This document shows positions 33,206 through 41,406 of a stretch of DNA of 52,557 nt, in pieces (position 1 is the first letter of the stretch; every line of letters starts with the position of its first letter). The stretch comes from Comamonadaceae bacterium PBBC2 (GTDB lineage: Bacteria; Pseudomonadota; Gammaproteobacteria; Burkholderiales; Burkholderiaceae_C), in the NCBI GenBank assembly GCA_002255935.1, contig NKIO01000020.1:1-52557 (forward strand), in the 5' to 3' direction. A program made the translations under genes and the position numbers. The notes below the pieces were generated by a model, which worked only from the letters and a program-made list of their open reading frames with translations, was not told the DNA's origin and made no database searches.

Positions 33206-34498
33206 ATGCCACCTTTTGTCTCTGACCAATCTTCCCTGACGCTGCATAAAAGCCCCACCAGCGCGGCTTTCCATGGATTTGTCCGCCGATTGCATCTGGC
33301 CAGTCAATCGGACGATCCGGTCTTGCTGGCCGGCGAGGTGGGCACAGGCAAACGCCAATCGGCCTCGACCATCCACAACGTGGGCACGCGCAGCGGTGGC
33401 AATTTTGTGCAAATCGACTGCTTGGGCATCAAGGAAAGCAAATTTGAGCTGGAAATGCTGGGTTCCTTGAACCCCTACAACCACCAACTGCGCCAAGGTG
33501 CTGTGGCATTGGCCGAAGGCGGTACCTTGTACTTGCACGAGGTGGGGGAACTGCCCCCAGCCTGTCAGACCTTGCTCTTGCGCCTGGTGGAGAGCAACAC
33601 CTATTCGCCCCTGAATTCCAGCGACACCTACAACAGCGATTTCCGGCTGATCGCTTCCTCGAGCCAGGACCTGATGGCCATGGTCGAGCATGGCAAATTC
33701 CGCAACGACCTTTTGCACCACATCAACACCCTGACCATCCGCTCACCGTCGCTCAATGAGCGCCGAGAGGACATCGCGGATCTGGTGCGTTCGATCTTGA
33801 TGGAGATGCCCACCGCATCGGCCAAGCAACTCACCCCCGAGGCGATGGAGGTGCTGTGCCACCACAAATTCACAGCCAACATCTTGGAGCTGCGCAACAT
33901 CATCCACCGGCTGGTGGGCACCTTCGAGACCGATGTCTATTCGGAACACCATGTCATCCAATCGATCCACGCGGGCACGCCATCGAGCAAGTCTGAGCGT
34001 GTGATCGAAAAGAAGTCTCAGCGTTCAATGCTGCCAGACTTCAAAGGCTATGTAGCCCACGCGCACACCAGCAGCCACAACGCCGCAGCGGAGGGGGCGC
34101 CGTCCTCACCGCCCAGCTTCATCGCGCAAAACAACACCACTTACGCCAGCACCACGTACCACATCAATCCGAATGCGGCCCCCGCAGAAGATGATCTGGA
34201 CAATTTGTCCGAGCAGGATGTGGCCGATGACGAGTACTTGGCCGCACAAATGGCCGGGCAAAGCCACGGGCAGGCCTACATGGCGCAGCACTTCAATGCC
34301 GCGCCGCCCCGTGGCATGCGGGCCAGCGCTGAGGCGGTCATGGGCGATGACGAAGGGGGCAACCCGTTCACCGCGCTCAAAGCACAAGAGCGCGACTACA
34401 TCTTGAAGCTGATTGATTTTTGCGACGGCGACAAGAAAAAGGCGGCGGAGATCGCTGGCGTGACCTTGCGCACGCTCTACCGCAAGATCAAGCAATAA
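33206..34498 (+). CDS. Degenerate NtrC-type AAA+ protein with Fis-type helix-turn-helix
   Basis: 430 residues. The AAA+ core has Walker A GEVGTGKR (43-50), but Walker B is GGTLYLHEVGELP, with His for the usual Asp. The GAFTGA loop that contacts sigma-54 is absent (LGSLNPYNHQLRQGA stands there). The second arginine finger is changed (FRNDLLHHIN for FRxDLYYRLN). After a low-complexity linker (about 270-395) a Fis-type helix-turn-helix (DKKKAAEIAGVTLRTLYRKI) ends the chain. It should not activate sigma-54 in the normal way and may instead act as a repressor or structural DNA-binding protein. It faces the FimV-like gene with 25 bp between the stops. Confidence 0.85.
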   Translation: MPPFVSDQSSLTLHKSPTSAAFHGFVRRLHLASQSDDPVLLAGEVGTGKRQSASTIHNVGTRSGGNFVQIDCLGIKESKFELEMLGSLNPYNHQLRQGAVALAEGGTLYLHEVGELPPACQTLLLRLVESNTYSPLNSSDTYNSDFRLIASSSQDLMAMVEHGKFRNDLLHHINTLTIRSPSLNERREDIADLVRSILMEMPTASAKQLTPEAMEVLCHHKFTANILELRNIIHRLVGTFETDVYSEHHVIQSIHAGTPSSKSERVIEKKSQRSMLPDFKGYVAHAHTSSHNAAAEGAPSSPPSFIAQNNTTYASTTYHINPNAAPAEDDLDNLSEQDVADDEYLAAQMAGQSHGQAYMAQHFNAAPPRGMRASAEAVMGDDEGGNPFTALKAQERDYILKLIDFCDGDKKKAAEIAGVTLRTLYRKIKQ

Positions 34499-34506
34499 GC
34501 CATTGC

Positions 34507-34525
34507 GAGCCGCAAGCTGCGGCTC
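34507..34525. terminator. Hairpin between convergent genes
   Basis: gagccgca-agc-tgcggctc is a perfect 8-bp stem between the AAA+ stop and the FimV-like stop, overlapping the latter. It has no T-run, so it may be a weak two-way terminator or a mere barrier. Confidence 0.5.
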
Positions 34526-36188
34526 AAACCATTTCCTGCATCAATTGCTCGGCCTGGGCTTTCTCGGCTTCGGTGCCTTGTTCCATCACTTGCTGCAACA
34601 CCATTTGCGCTGTGGTGGGGTCGCCCATGCTCAGGTAAATCTTGGCAAGGTCGATGTTCGAGTCGCCTGCTGATTTGGTTTTCCCGGCTTTTCGGGTTCG
34701 GCCTGCACCGCTGGCCAGGCCGGGGGTGGGCAGTGCCGTCGCGGGTGTGCGGGCTACCACAGTGACAGCGGCCACCGGGTTGCTGGGGGGCGATGCCACC
34801 GGCACTTGAGCCGACACCTCATCCACGTCCACGTCCACGGGCTCGGCGTGCAAGCGTGGCGCGGCAGGCTCGGGTGGTGCTGGCGGTGTCACGATGGTTT
34901 CAAGCGGCGCTTGAGCAGACTCGTTGCGGGCGTCGACCGTTGCCGCCACCGCTGGAGTCTCAGGCACTTCGCTTGGCAGCACCGCAGCAGGCGCTTCAGA
35001 CACGATGGGCAACTCAGGCGCAGGCATGGGTGGCGCAAGGTCTGCAATGGCAGCGGGTTTGAGGGTCTGCGTGGGTTGGGGATCGGGCAACGGAGCCTCT
35101 GCCTTGGCGGGCTGTACCGGTGTGAATGGGGTCGGCAAAGGCGACACGGGCAAAGGCGACACGGGCAAAGGCGACACAGGCAAAGGTGCGATGGGCAAAG
35201 GCTGAATCAAGGGCAGCGTGTTGAACACCGGCATGAAAGGCTGCGCCCCGGGAGGCATGGCCGGTGTGGGGCGGCGGGGCGTCGCTGGGGGACGAGCCGA
35301 GCTCAAGCTTGGAGAAACCGCAGCGTGCCGCGAGAGGCCTGGCAGGGAGTGTGTGGCGGGTTGGCTGCGCATGCGGCCCACCAAAAAGCCAAAGAGGAAC
35401 AACACCAGCGAAAACACCAGCAGCAAAGCGCCGGAGCCCCAAATGCTGTCGGCTTGAGCGTCTGCAGTGGTGGGTGGACTGGCATTGACTGCGGCGGAGA
35501 CAGAAGGCGGCTTGGCGGGCTGTGCTGAGGGCGACGCCGAAACGACTTCTGTGGGGGCGGGGGCTGCGCTGGGCTTGAGGGGCAAAGGCTCAAGCGGCAA
35601 GGCCGCTGCCGGAGGCGGCACTGAAGCCTGTACCGACGCCGACGCCGACACCGATGCCTTGGGGGCCGAGGCCGCTTTGGGGGGCTTGTCACGCCAGGCC
35701 TTTGGGGACACATCTTGGCCTGGCCAAGTGCTCGCTGGGGCCTGCGACGTGCTGAGGGTTTTGCCCTTGATCAAGGAGGGCACATCTTGCAGGCTCACCT
35801 TGTAGTGGGTCAGCATGGTTTGGCCTGCATAGGAGGCCCACACCAACAAATCAAAGTTGTCTTGTGACAGCGCTGTCGGTGAAAACAGCTCGACATAACC
35901 CACTGTTTGCGAAGCTGGCACCACGCGCACCCGCAGTTCGCGCACCACTGGAGCCATTGGCATGCCCCATTGGGCATATTCCGCATCAGTGGCCAAGCGG
36001 GTTTGCAGCTCGGGCAAACGGACCGGCTTGTCGTCGGAAAACGGCAAGCTCGCCGTGAAGCTGGTGGAAGCGTTGGATGAAACGGTCAAGTTGCCCAAGC
36101 TCAGGGCGTGCGCAGGCAGGCTCAGCAAGCCCAGGCAAAGGCACACCCCGCTGCAGGTTCTGCGGGCCAGGGCGTGCATCGGGGTCAT
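34524..36188 (-). CDS. FimV/HubP-like polar protein
   Basis: About 554 residues from the ATG at 36188. A signal peptide (CLCLGLLSLPAHALSLGNLTV) is followed by the FimV N-terminal domain (LRVRVVPASQTVGYVELFSP). Then come a Pro/Ala-rich stretch, one membrane helix (SIWGSGALLLVFSLVLFLFGFLVG), a further Pro-rich stretch with PLPVS repeated (about 35,140-35,200) and the short C-terminal helical FimV domain (DLAKIYLSMGDPTTAQMVLQQVM). Family members organise the cell pole and type IV pili. It is shorter than typical FimV (about 900 residues) and seems to lack the LysM domain, so it may be a reduced relative. Confidence 0.85.
   Translation of the reverse strand: MTPMHALARRTCSGVCLCLGLLSLPAHALSLGNLTVSSNASTSFTASLPFSDDKPVRLPELQTRLATDAEYAQWGMPMAPVVRELRVRVVPASQTVGYVELFSPTALSQDNFDLLVWASYAGQTMLTHYKVSLQDVPSLIKGKTLSTSQAPASTWPGQDVSPKAWRDKPPKAASAPKASVSASASVQASVPPPAAALPLEPLPLKPSAAPAPTEVVSASPSAQPAKPPSVSAAVNASPPTTADAQADSIWGSGALLLVFSLVLFLFGFLVGRMRSQPATHSLPGLSRHAAVSPSLSSARPPATPRRPTPAMPPGAQPFMPVFNTLPLIQPLPIAPLPVSPLPVSPLPVSPLPTPFTPVQPAKAEAPLPDPQPTQTLKPAAIADLAPPMPAPELPIVSEAPAAVLPSEVPETPAVAATVDARNESAQAPLETIVTPPAPPEPAAPRLHAEPVDVDVDEVSAQVPVASPPSNPVAAVTVVARTPATALPTPGLASGAGRTRKAGKTKSAGDSNIDLAKIYLSMGDPTTAQMVLQQVMEQGTEAEKAQAEQLMQEMV
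35138..35192 (-). repeat. Short tandem repeat inside the FimV-like gene
   Basis: The unit ggcaaaggcgacac(g/a) of 15 bp is repeated at least three times in a row, with a degenerate further unit, and encodes SPLPV repeats. Length changes of whole units would keep the frame, so the stretch may vary among strains. Confidence 0.7.
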
Positions 36189-36271
36189 TTTCAACTTGAA
36201 CAATTCAGGTGCCGAATTTGGTGGAAAGGGGAGCTGTGTCAATACTTGCACTTTTAGGTGCTGTATTGAAT

Positions 36272-36287
36272 TTGTCATGAATGACAA
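36272..36287. promoter_or_regulatory. Palindrome upstream of the FimV-like gene
   Basis: ttgtcat-ga-atgacaa is a perfect 7+7 palindrome 85 bp before the FimV-like start. It uses the same half-site core as the palindrome at 33169-33184, with the order of halves exchanged. Confidence 0.45.
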
Positions 36288-36324
36288 TTTACACCAGTTT
36301 TGGCTGCTTGTAGACAGTTCTGGC

Positions 36325-36777
36325 TCATGGCCGCGTCTTTGTTTGCGCATCCACATCGATGATGAACTCGGTGCCCCGCACGCCCAGTGTCACGGTGCTG
36401 GTGCGAAACACCACCTGGTCTGGATGGCTTTTGGCCATTTGACCGGACACCACGGCCAAGGTGCCGCGTTGGACGGTGGTGTCCATGTGGCCTGCGCGGG
36501 TGCTGCGGTCATAGGCGTATTGGCTCAGCTCGATGCTCGAGTTGGGCCCTGCCGTCAACAAGGTGCTGTCGCTCAGCGTGAGGCCCACGCTGCTGGCGGG
36601 GCCACTGACCAAGCGGTCTTGGGCGTACACGTGGGTGCCGATCGCCACGTCGATGCGCTCTTTGCCTCGTTCAATGTGGGCCTGACCTTTGACAGACTTC
36701 ACCGTACCGGCCACATCGGCCGCCCAGGCGCTGATGGTCATCAGGGCGGCAGTGGTCAACAGGGCGATGGATTTCAT
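36325..36777 (-). CDS. FecR-domain periplasmic protein
   Basis: 150 residues: signal peptide (MKSIALLTTAALMTISAWAA), then the FecR fold (VAGTVKSVKGQAHIERGKERIDVAIGTHV, SDSTLLTAGPNSSIELSQY, RTSTVTLGVRGTEFIIDV). No membrane anchor or C-terminal extension. Here the domain is not next to a sigma factor but overlaps the CHASE2 gene by 4 bases (start at 36777, CHASE2 stop at 36774). CHASE2-FecR pairs occur in many bacteria and may form a periplasmic sensor; the ligand is unknown. Confidence 0.87.
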   Translation of the reverse strand: MKSIALLTTAALMTISAWAADVAGTVKSVKGQAHIERGKERIDVAIGTHVYAQDRLVSGPASSVGLTLSDSTLLTAGPNSSIELSQYAYDRSTRAGHMDTTVQRGTLAVVSGQMAKSHPDQVVFRTSTVTLGVRGTEFIIDVDAQTKTRP

Positions 36778-38321
36778 GTTCGGATCTCCTGATCGGCAGA
36801 AAAATGGAAGGCGTTCGCATCGGCTGGGGACGGCTCGCTGGTGTTCAAACTGGCCAAGATGGTGCGCTCGCCATCGATGCGAGCTTGTTGCAAGGCCTCT
36901 TCGTGGCGAGCGTCGTCTTGCGATTTTTTCAGGTTGTCAATTTCAGCCAGCACGGTCGAGATCAAGCTGCCCATGACCGCACTGATGATCAGGAAGAAAG
37001 ACGCCGCATCGAACAACATGCCGGTGTGGATGAAGATTTGAAAGCCCACCCAGATGATCAAGCTGTTGGTCGCCAGCGTCAGCCAGAGGCTTGATTTGGG
37101 CACCTTGCGCAGGTAAGTGGCCAAGATGGAATGGGGCCTGGGCACGTACCAAATCAACACGCCGCCCACCAGCAGCAGGGCCAAGGTCTCTGCCCATTTG
37201 AACCAATGGGGCCTTTGCAAAATGCGCCCGTCAAACAAAGACTCGATCACCTGGGCCTGGATCTCGATGCCGGGCACGGTCTCGCCAATGGCGGTGGTCC
37301 GCATGTCGCTCAGGCCTGAGCCGGTCAAGCCCAACAACACCAGTTTGCCCGACAGCATCTGCGGGTCGACCTGTCCTTGGATCACATCGCTGGCCGACAC
37401 ATAGCGGGAGGCCATGGTTTTGTGCTTGGCAAAGTGCAAAGGGATGCTGCCTTGGGGCCGCGTCGGCACTGTCAAATCGGCCACCCCCACCGACGCGATG
37501 CCACGGTCATTGACCTGCACTTGCACGGCCGCCGAGCCGGTGGCCACACGGAACATCTCCAGCGCCAGGCTGGGCACGGCCTGATCGGCCAAGCTCATGA
37601 CCAAGGGCACGTGCCGCACCAAGCCGTTTTCCAAATCCACGCTCACCAAGGCTTGTCCGATGGCCGCAGCTTGCAGCTCGGGCAAGCTGGCCAAGACTTG
37701 TTCAAAGCGGCGCGAGAAATCGGGCAACTTGTCTGCACCATCGACTTGCACCGGCCAGGTCCGCATGCCGGCGGAGGTGGTGTAAGCGGGGTGGTCAAAG
37801 CCAGCGGCGCTCAGCACCGTGGGCACCTGCCTGAAGGATTGCGCCAGCACGGTTTCGTTGGAGGGCAAGCGCTCCAGTTGCTGAGCCAGGGCGCGGTGTT
37901 CGGATTTCAAACCCTTGGCCACTTGGCCTGGCGAAGTCTGGTCGAATTCGGGCATGTACAGGTCCAGCCCCACCGCTGCAGGTTGGTGCTGGGCAAGGGC
38001 CTGGATCAACTCGGCCAACCTGTAGCGCGGCCACGGCCATTGACCAAAGGCCTGCAGGCTTTTTTCGTCAATGGCCACGATCGTCACGGGCTGAGAGCGA
38101 GGCTCGCGTGGGTGCTCCTTTTGGTAGCCATCGAAGAGCAAATGCCGACCCGATGCGAAGGGTGAGCCGAAGTACTCGGTGACCAGGCTCCAGGGTTTGT
38201 GCAGGGGTGTCCATGACGGCGGCAACTCCGTCAGGATGTTCAGCGTCAATGACCACAGCAATACAAAGAGGGCTGCCGGTCGCCCTCTGCCGGTGATCAG
38301 GATTTGCTTGAGCAGTTGCAT
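36774..38321 (-). CDS. CHASE2-domain membrane sensor without output domain
   Basis: 515 residues. One N-terminal membrane helix (RPAALFVLLWSLTLNILTEL), then a periplasmic CHASE2 domain (VTIVAIDEKSLQAFGQWPWPR to GQVDPQMLSGKLVLLGLTGSG), then three closely spaced helices (TLALLLVGGVLIWYV, SLIIWVGFQIFIHTGM, FFLIISAVMGSLISTVL) and a short coiled coil at the end. CHASE2 proteins usually end in a cyclase, kinase or diguanylate cyclase; here none is present, so signalling must go through another protein. Middle gene of an operon: OmpA-like gene 20 bp upstream, FecR overlapping downstream. Confidence 0.88.
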   Translation of the reverse strand: MQLLKQILITGRGRPAALFVLLWSLTLNILTELPPSWTPLHKPWSLVTEYFGSPFASGRHLLFDGYQKEHPREPRSQPVTIVAIDEKSLQAFGQWPWPRYRLAELIQALAQHQPAAVGLDLYMPEFDQTSPGQVAKGLKSEHRALAQQLERLPSNETVLAQSFRQVPTVLSAAGFDHPAYTTSAGMRTWPVQVDGADKLPDFSRRFEQVLASLPELQAAAIGQALVSVDLENGLVRHVPLVMSLADQAVPSLALEMFRVATGSAAVQVQVNDRGIASVGVADLTVPTRPQGSIPLHFAKHKTMASRYVSASDVIQGQVDPQMLSGKLVLLGLTGSGLSDMRTTAIGETVPGIEIQAQVIESLFDGRILQRPHWFKWAETLALLLVGGVLIWYVPRPHSILATYLRKVPKSSLWLTLATNSLIIWVGFQIFIHTGMLFDAASFFLIISAVMGSLISTVLAEIDNLKKSQDDARHEEALQQARIDGERTILASLNTSEPSPADANAFHFSADQEIRT

Positions 38322-38341
38322 GCCGCTATCAGTCCCGCTGC

Positions 38342-38932
38342 TCAGCGCACATGGATTTCGACGCGCCGGTTCAGGCTCTCTTGCGCCCCTGAGATGGGTT
38401 CACGTGAACCCAGTCCAAAGACCGGCATGTTATCCACTGAGATGCCCGCTTGCCGGATCAATTCACGCACAGACTGTGCGCGCTTGAGCGACAAGGCATC
38501 GTTGATGGCGACGCTGCCCGTGCGGTCGGTGTGACCCATCACCGTCACTTCTGGCGCTGGGCGTGATTGCAGGTAAGTCTGCAGCCCAGCCAAGGTCTGC
38601 GCCGACTCGGGCGTCAATTGGCTGTCCGAGCCACTCACAAAGTACAGCAGAAAATGGGTGGGGCGAGGTGGCTGAGCCTCCAGCACTTGGGCATACCGTG
38701 CACGAACCTCGGCTTCTGTGAGCGTGACGGCCTGGGTGGTTCCGGCCGGCATCACCTCCAAGCCGGCATAGGGGGTGTTCAGCAAACGTTCGCCGTCTGC
38801 ACCTTTGACCACCACCGCGCTGGGCGAACCATCGGCCGAGGGCAGCAGCACGATGCGCTGCTGGGGCACTTCGGCCCGAGGCCAGGCCAAGGCGGCGGCC
38901 AATGCCAAGGTGATCAGTCCAGTCAATTCCAT
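38342..38932 (-). CDS. OmpA/MotB-type peptidoglycan-binding protein
   Basis: About 196 residues from the ATG at 38932; a longer start at 38956 would add eight. One hydrophobic helix at the N-terminus (LTGLITLALAAALAW) anchors it. The OmpA-C domain covers about 95-196: FLLYFVSGSDSQLTPESAQTL, VTVMGHTDRTGSVAINDALSLKRAQSV and GLGSREPISGAQESLNRRVEI. The conserved Asp and Arg that hold diaminopimelate (HTDRTG, NRRVEI) are present. First gene of the OmpA-CHASE2-FecR operon. Confidence 0.88.
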   Translation of the reverse strand: MELTGLITLALAAALAWPRAEVPQQRIVLLPSADGSPSAVVVKGADGERLLNTPYAGLEVMPAGTTQAVTLTEAEVRARYAQVLEAQPPRPTHFLLYFVSGSDSQLTPESAQTLAGLQTYLQSRPAPEVTVMGHTDRTGSVAINDALSLKRAQSVRELIRQAGISVDNMPVFGLGSREPISGAQESLNRRVEIHVR

Positions 38933-39087
38933 AAGAAACCCGTGCGTCAAAAGCAAAACAGATGCAGGGTTGGAATTTTAACTATTTATCGATATTTGTA
39001 GTTATATGGTGGCGAAAATAAAGAAATTTAATTTCTTTGTAAATAATGATTTTGTTGATTTGACTTGGCGTTCCCGCCGGCTGCAGC

Positions 39088-39657
39088 TCAGTCGGGTCGG
39101 GCAATGACTTGGTAGGAGAGCATTTTTCCTTGGGCATTCACTTTGGCCAGCACCATGTCACCCGACCCGATGTTCTCCCCCATGAACTCAAAAATGTTGA
39201 CATGGTGGGTCACCAAAATCAGGGCCTGTTGGCCTTTGGTGGGCAGCTTGGCCGCAATGAAGCGCTCCAGATCACGCGTGCGTGCCTTGGCTTGGTGCAT
39301 CTCGTCAAAAAAGGAAGCCAAGGACGGCTCGACCTGGTAACCCTTGAAATTCAACAACTCGGCCGTGTCTTTGCAGCGGCACCAGGCGCTGGAGAAAACA
39401 GCCGCCTGCGCAATGCCTTGCTTGCGCAGCCAATGCCCCACATTCAAGGCTTGCTGGCGGCCTTCTGCGCTGAGGTTTCTTTGCGTTTTGCAATCGGTCA
39501 GTTGGTAACGGGCGGGATCGCCCACGCCAGGGGCCAAGGTGTGGCGCATCAACAAGACGTGATCGCCGGACTGGAGCTTTTCCGACAGGTCGCTGGCCAG
39601 TGCCAATCCCGATACGAAAAGCCCTGCGGCCAGCGCAAGAAGTGACCTGATGTTCAT
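39088..39657 (-). CDS. Periplasmic histidine phosphatase-family protein
   Basis: About 189 residues from the ATG at 39657. Signal peptide (RSLLALAAGLFVSGLALAS), then the RH motif of the phosphoglycerate-mutase/SixA superfamily in DHVLLMRHTLAPG, an Arg region (SSAWCRCKDTAELL) and the second His in LILVTHHVNIFEF. The Gly of RHG is Thr here, as in a subset of the family. The substrate is unknown. Start overlaps the stop of the pterin dehydratase gene by 4 bases. Confidence 0.82.
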   Translation of the reverse strand: MNIRSLLALAAGLFVSGLALASDLSEKLQSGDHVLLMRHTLAPGVGDPARYQLTDCKTQRNLSAEGRQQALNVGHWLRKQGIAQAAVFSSAWCRCKDTAELLNFKGYQVEPSLASFFDEMHQAKARTRDLERFIAAKLPTKGQQALILVTHHVNIFEFMGENIGSGDMVLAKVNAQGKMLSYQVIARPD

Positions 39658-40010
39658 GGTGTGTCCTGTGCGCGCAAACGGTTTGAAAACGCCGCAGCCA
39701 CCAGCGCATCCAGCGCATGGGCCAGCGCGAAGTCTCTTGAGCTGATGCCTTGCACGTCGTGCGTCCACAGGCGAACCTGCATGCGCGTGTAAGCCGATGT
39801 CACTTCGGGGTGGTGATCTTGATGCTCAGCCAACACAGCCAGTTGGGCAAAAAATTCGGCGGCCGTCATGAAGCGGTCAAACACCCAGGTTTTGCCGATG
39901 CTGCCGTGCTCGCGGTCCCACTGCCAGCCTTGCAGCTGACGCAAGCCGTTTTCTATTTGCTGCGTGTTCAGCGGCACGCACAAAAGTGGGGGCGATGAAT
40001 CGGTGTTCAT
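39654..40010 (-). CDS. phhB: 4a-hydroxytetrahydrobiopterin dehydratase
   Basis: 118 residues. The pterin-binding signature is AEHQDHHPEVTSAYTRMQVRLWTHD, with the HHP motif. The enzyme dehydrates the carbinolamine formed by aromatic amino acid hydroxylases and so recycles the pterin cofactor. Start ATG at 40010, overlapping the DUF2878 stop by 4 bases; middle gene of a three-gene unit. Confidence 0.9.
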   Translation of the reverse strand: MNTDSSPPLLCVPLNTQQIENGLRQLQGWQWDREHGSIGKTWVFDRFMTAAEFFAQLAVLAEHQDHHPEVTSAYTRMQVRLWTHDVQGISSRDFALAHALDALVAAAFSNRLRAQDTP

Positions 40011-40537
40011 GACGGTTGTGGTGCGGGGTTGTGTAATGAGCGTTGGGCCAGAAACACCATGGCGGGCAAGGCGAGCATCCAGGTCAAACCCAGTGCGGCC
40101 AAGTGCCCCGGCGTGCTCTCCAGCGCGGCCGCACCCAGTTGGGCTCCGGCGATGTAGTTCGCAGGCCCGAGCAAAGCGCCCAATGCGGCCGACAAGACCA
40201 GCGGCTTGGTTTTCAAGAATGACAAGGAGGAGTTCAAGGTCATCCCAAACAGCAGCCAGAGCATCCAAAGCCACACAGGGCTGAGGGAGCCCACCGACCA
40301 ACCTTCAAAACGAAGGACACCCAAAGCTTGCAGCACAGAGTCCAGAGCGATGCCCAAGAGCATCACAGTGGACGCCAGCCGCCATTCATTCAGGCGCTGT
40401 TCGCACCAGTACAAATGTGCAAAGGCCAAGGCTGCGCCAAAGACACAGGCGTACGGGTCTAAGCCATGGTCTGCGCCTGCGATGAGGGCCCACCAAGCAC
40501 ATTGAAAGCCGACAGCGTTGAGGATGCGATGCATCAC
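40007..40537 (-). CDS. DUF2878 membrane protein
   Basis: 176 residues with about five hydrophobic helices and the pattern MHRILNAVGFQCAWWALIAGA at the N-terminus, VMLLGIALDSVLQALG in the middle and PVWLWMLWLLFGMTLNSSLSFL, typical of DUF2878. Function unknown. First of the three overlapping leftward genes (DUF2878, pterin dehydratase, phosphatase). Confidence 0.82.
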   Translation of the reverse strand: MMHRILNAVGFQCAWWALIAGADHGLDPYACVFGAALAFAHLYWCEQRLNEWRLASTVMLLGIALDSVLQALGVLRFEGWSVGSLSPVWLWMLWLLFGMTLNSSLSFLKTKPLVLSAALGALLGPANYIAGAQLGAAALESTPGHLAALGLTWMLALPAMVFLAQRSLHNPAPQPS

Positions 40538-40605
40538 GCCATTCTAGGAATCCGAGTCAACCTTCGGATGCTTGAGGGTTTATCTCTGGTGCAAGGCGGT
40601 CCGAG

Positions 40606-41406
40606 TCAAGGTGCGATGGACGCGCCGTCGATGCGGTGGCGCTGCAAACTTTGCTGCACAAAGCCATTGGATTTCATGCGGCTCACAAATTGAGCCAGGT
40701 ATTCACGGGCCGCAGCAGACGCACCAGCCCCTTGCCCCATGGCTTGCTCGATCACCATGAAGCGGCCAGGTAAGAGGCGCAAGCCTGGGATTTTTTCGGC
40801 GTCTGACGCCAGTTGTTGTTTCACACCCGCAGCCACATCGTCAGTGCCCGCTGCAAAGAAAGGCACCACCTGCGGTGAGGTGGGCACCCTGACGAGTTGG
40901 GCGTGTTGGAGTGCCCGTGTCAAATGCAAATCATAGGCACTGCCTTGTCCCACCACAACGCGATGCGAGGCTTGATCGACTTGCCTGTTGTCGGTCAATG
41001 GCGAGTCTTTTCTGACCAAGTAGCTGCCCTCGATCAAAACATAGGCAGGCGTGAAGGCGATGCCTTGACCGCGCACAGGGTCAATCGCAAAAAAACCAAT
41101 GTCGGCCTGTCCTTGGGTGACCGCCTGGACCGATCGGGCTGCAGAGTCCACCGGCATGAGTTGCAAGGGCAGTTTCAGGCTGTCAGCCAATGCGCGGGCC
41201 AAATCGACAGAGACGCCCACCGGCTCAGCCGATGCAGCATCTTTTCGCGCCAGGATCGGGTTGCCCAAATTGATGACCGCACGAAGGGTACCGGTCGGTG
41301 CCATTTGAATGGCCAATTCGGAAGGCTGTGCGAAGGCCGATGTGCAGGGCAGGGCCAGAAAGCTCAGCCCTGCCAGCAGCCATCTCCGAGCGGAAATGGC
41401 CAACAC
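40606..41406 (-). CDS. ABC-type periplasmic substrate-binding protein
   Basis: 266 residues. Signal peptide (WLLAGLSFLALPCTSAFAQ) and the type 2 periplasmic-binding fold of amino-acid transporters: LRAVINLGNP, VGVSVDLARALADSL, DIGFFAIDPVRGQGIAFT. No permease or ATPase gene is beside it, so the transporter partner is elsewhere or absent. The start is a GTG at 41406 that follows the MBL-fold gene's stop directly, and no good ribosome binding site is seen. Confidence 0.82.
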   Translation of the reverse strand: MLAISARRWLLAGLSFLALPCTSAFAQPSELAIQMAPTGTLRAVINLGNPILARKDAASAEPVGVSVDLARALADSLKLPLQLMPVDSAARSVQAVTQGQADIGFFAIDPVRGQGIAFTPAYVLIEGSYLVRKDSPLTDNRQVDQASHRVVVGQGSAYDLHLTRALQHAQLVRVPTSPQVVPFFAAGTDDVAAGVKQQLASDAEKIPGLRLLPGRFMVIEQAMGQGAGASAAAREYLAQFVSRMKSNGFVQQSLQRHRIDGASIAP

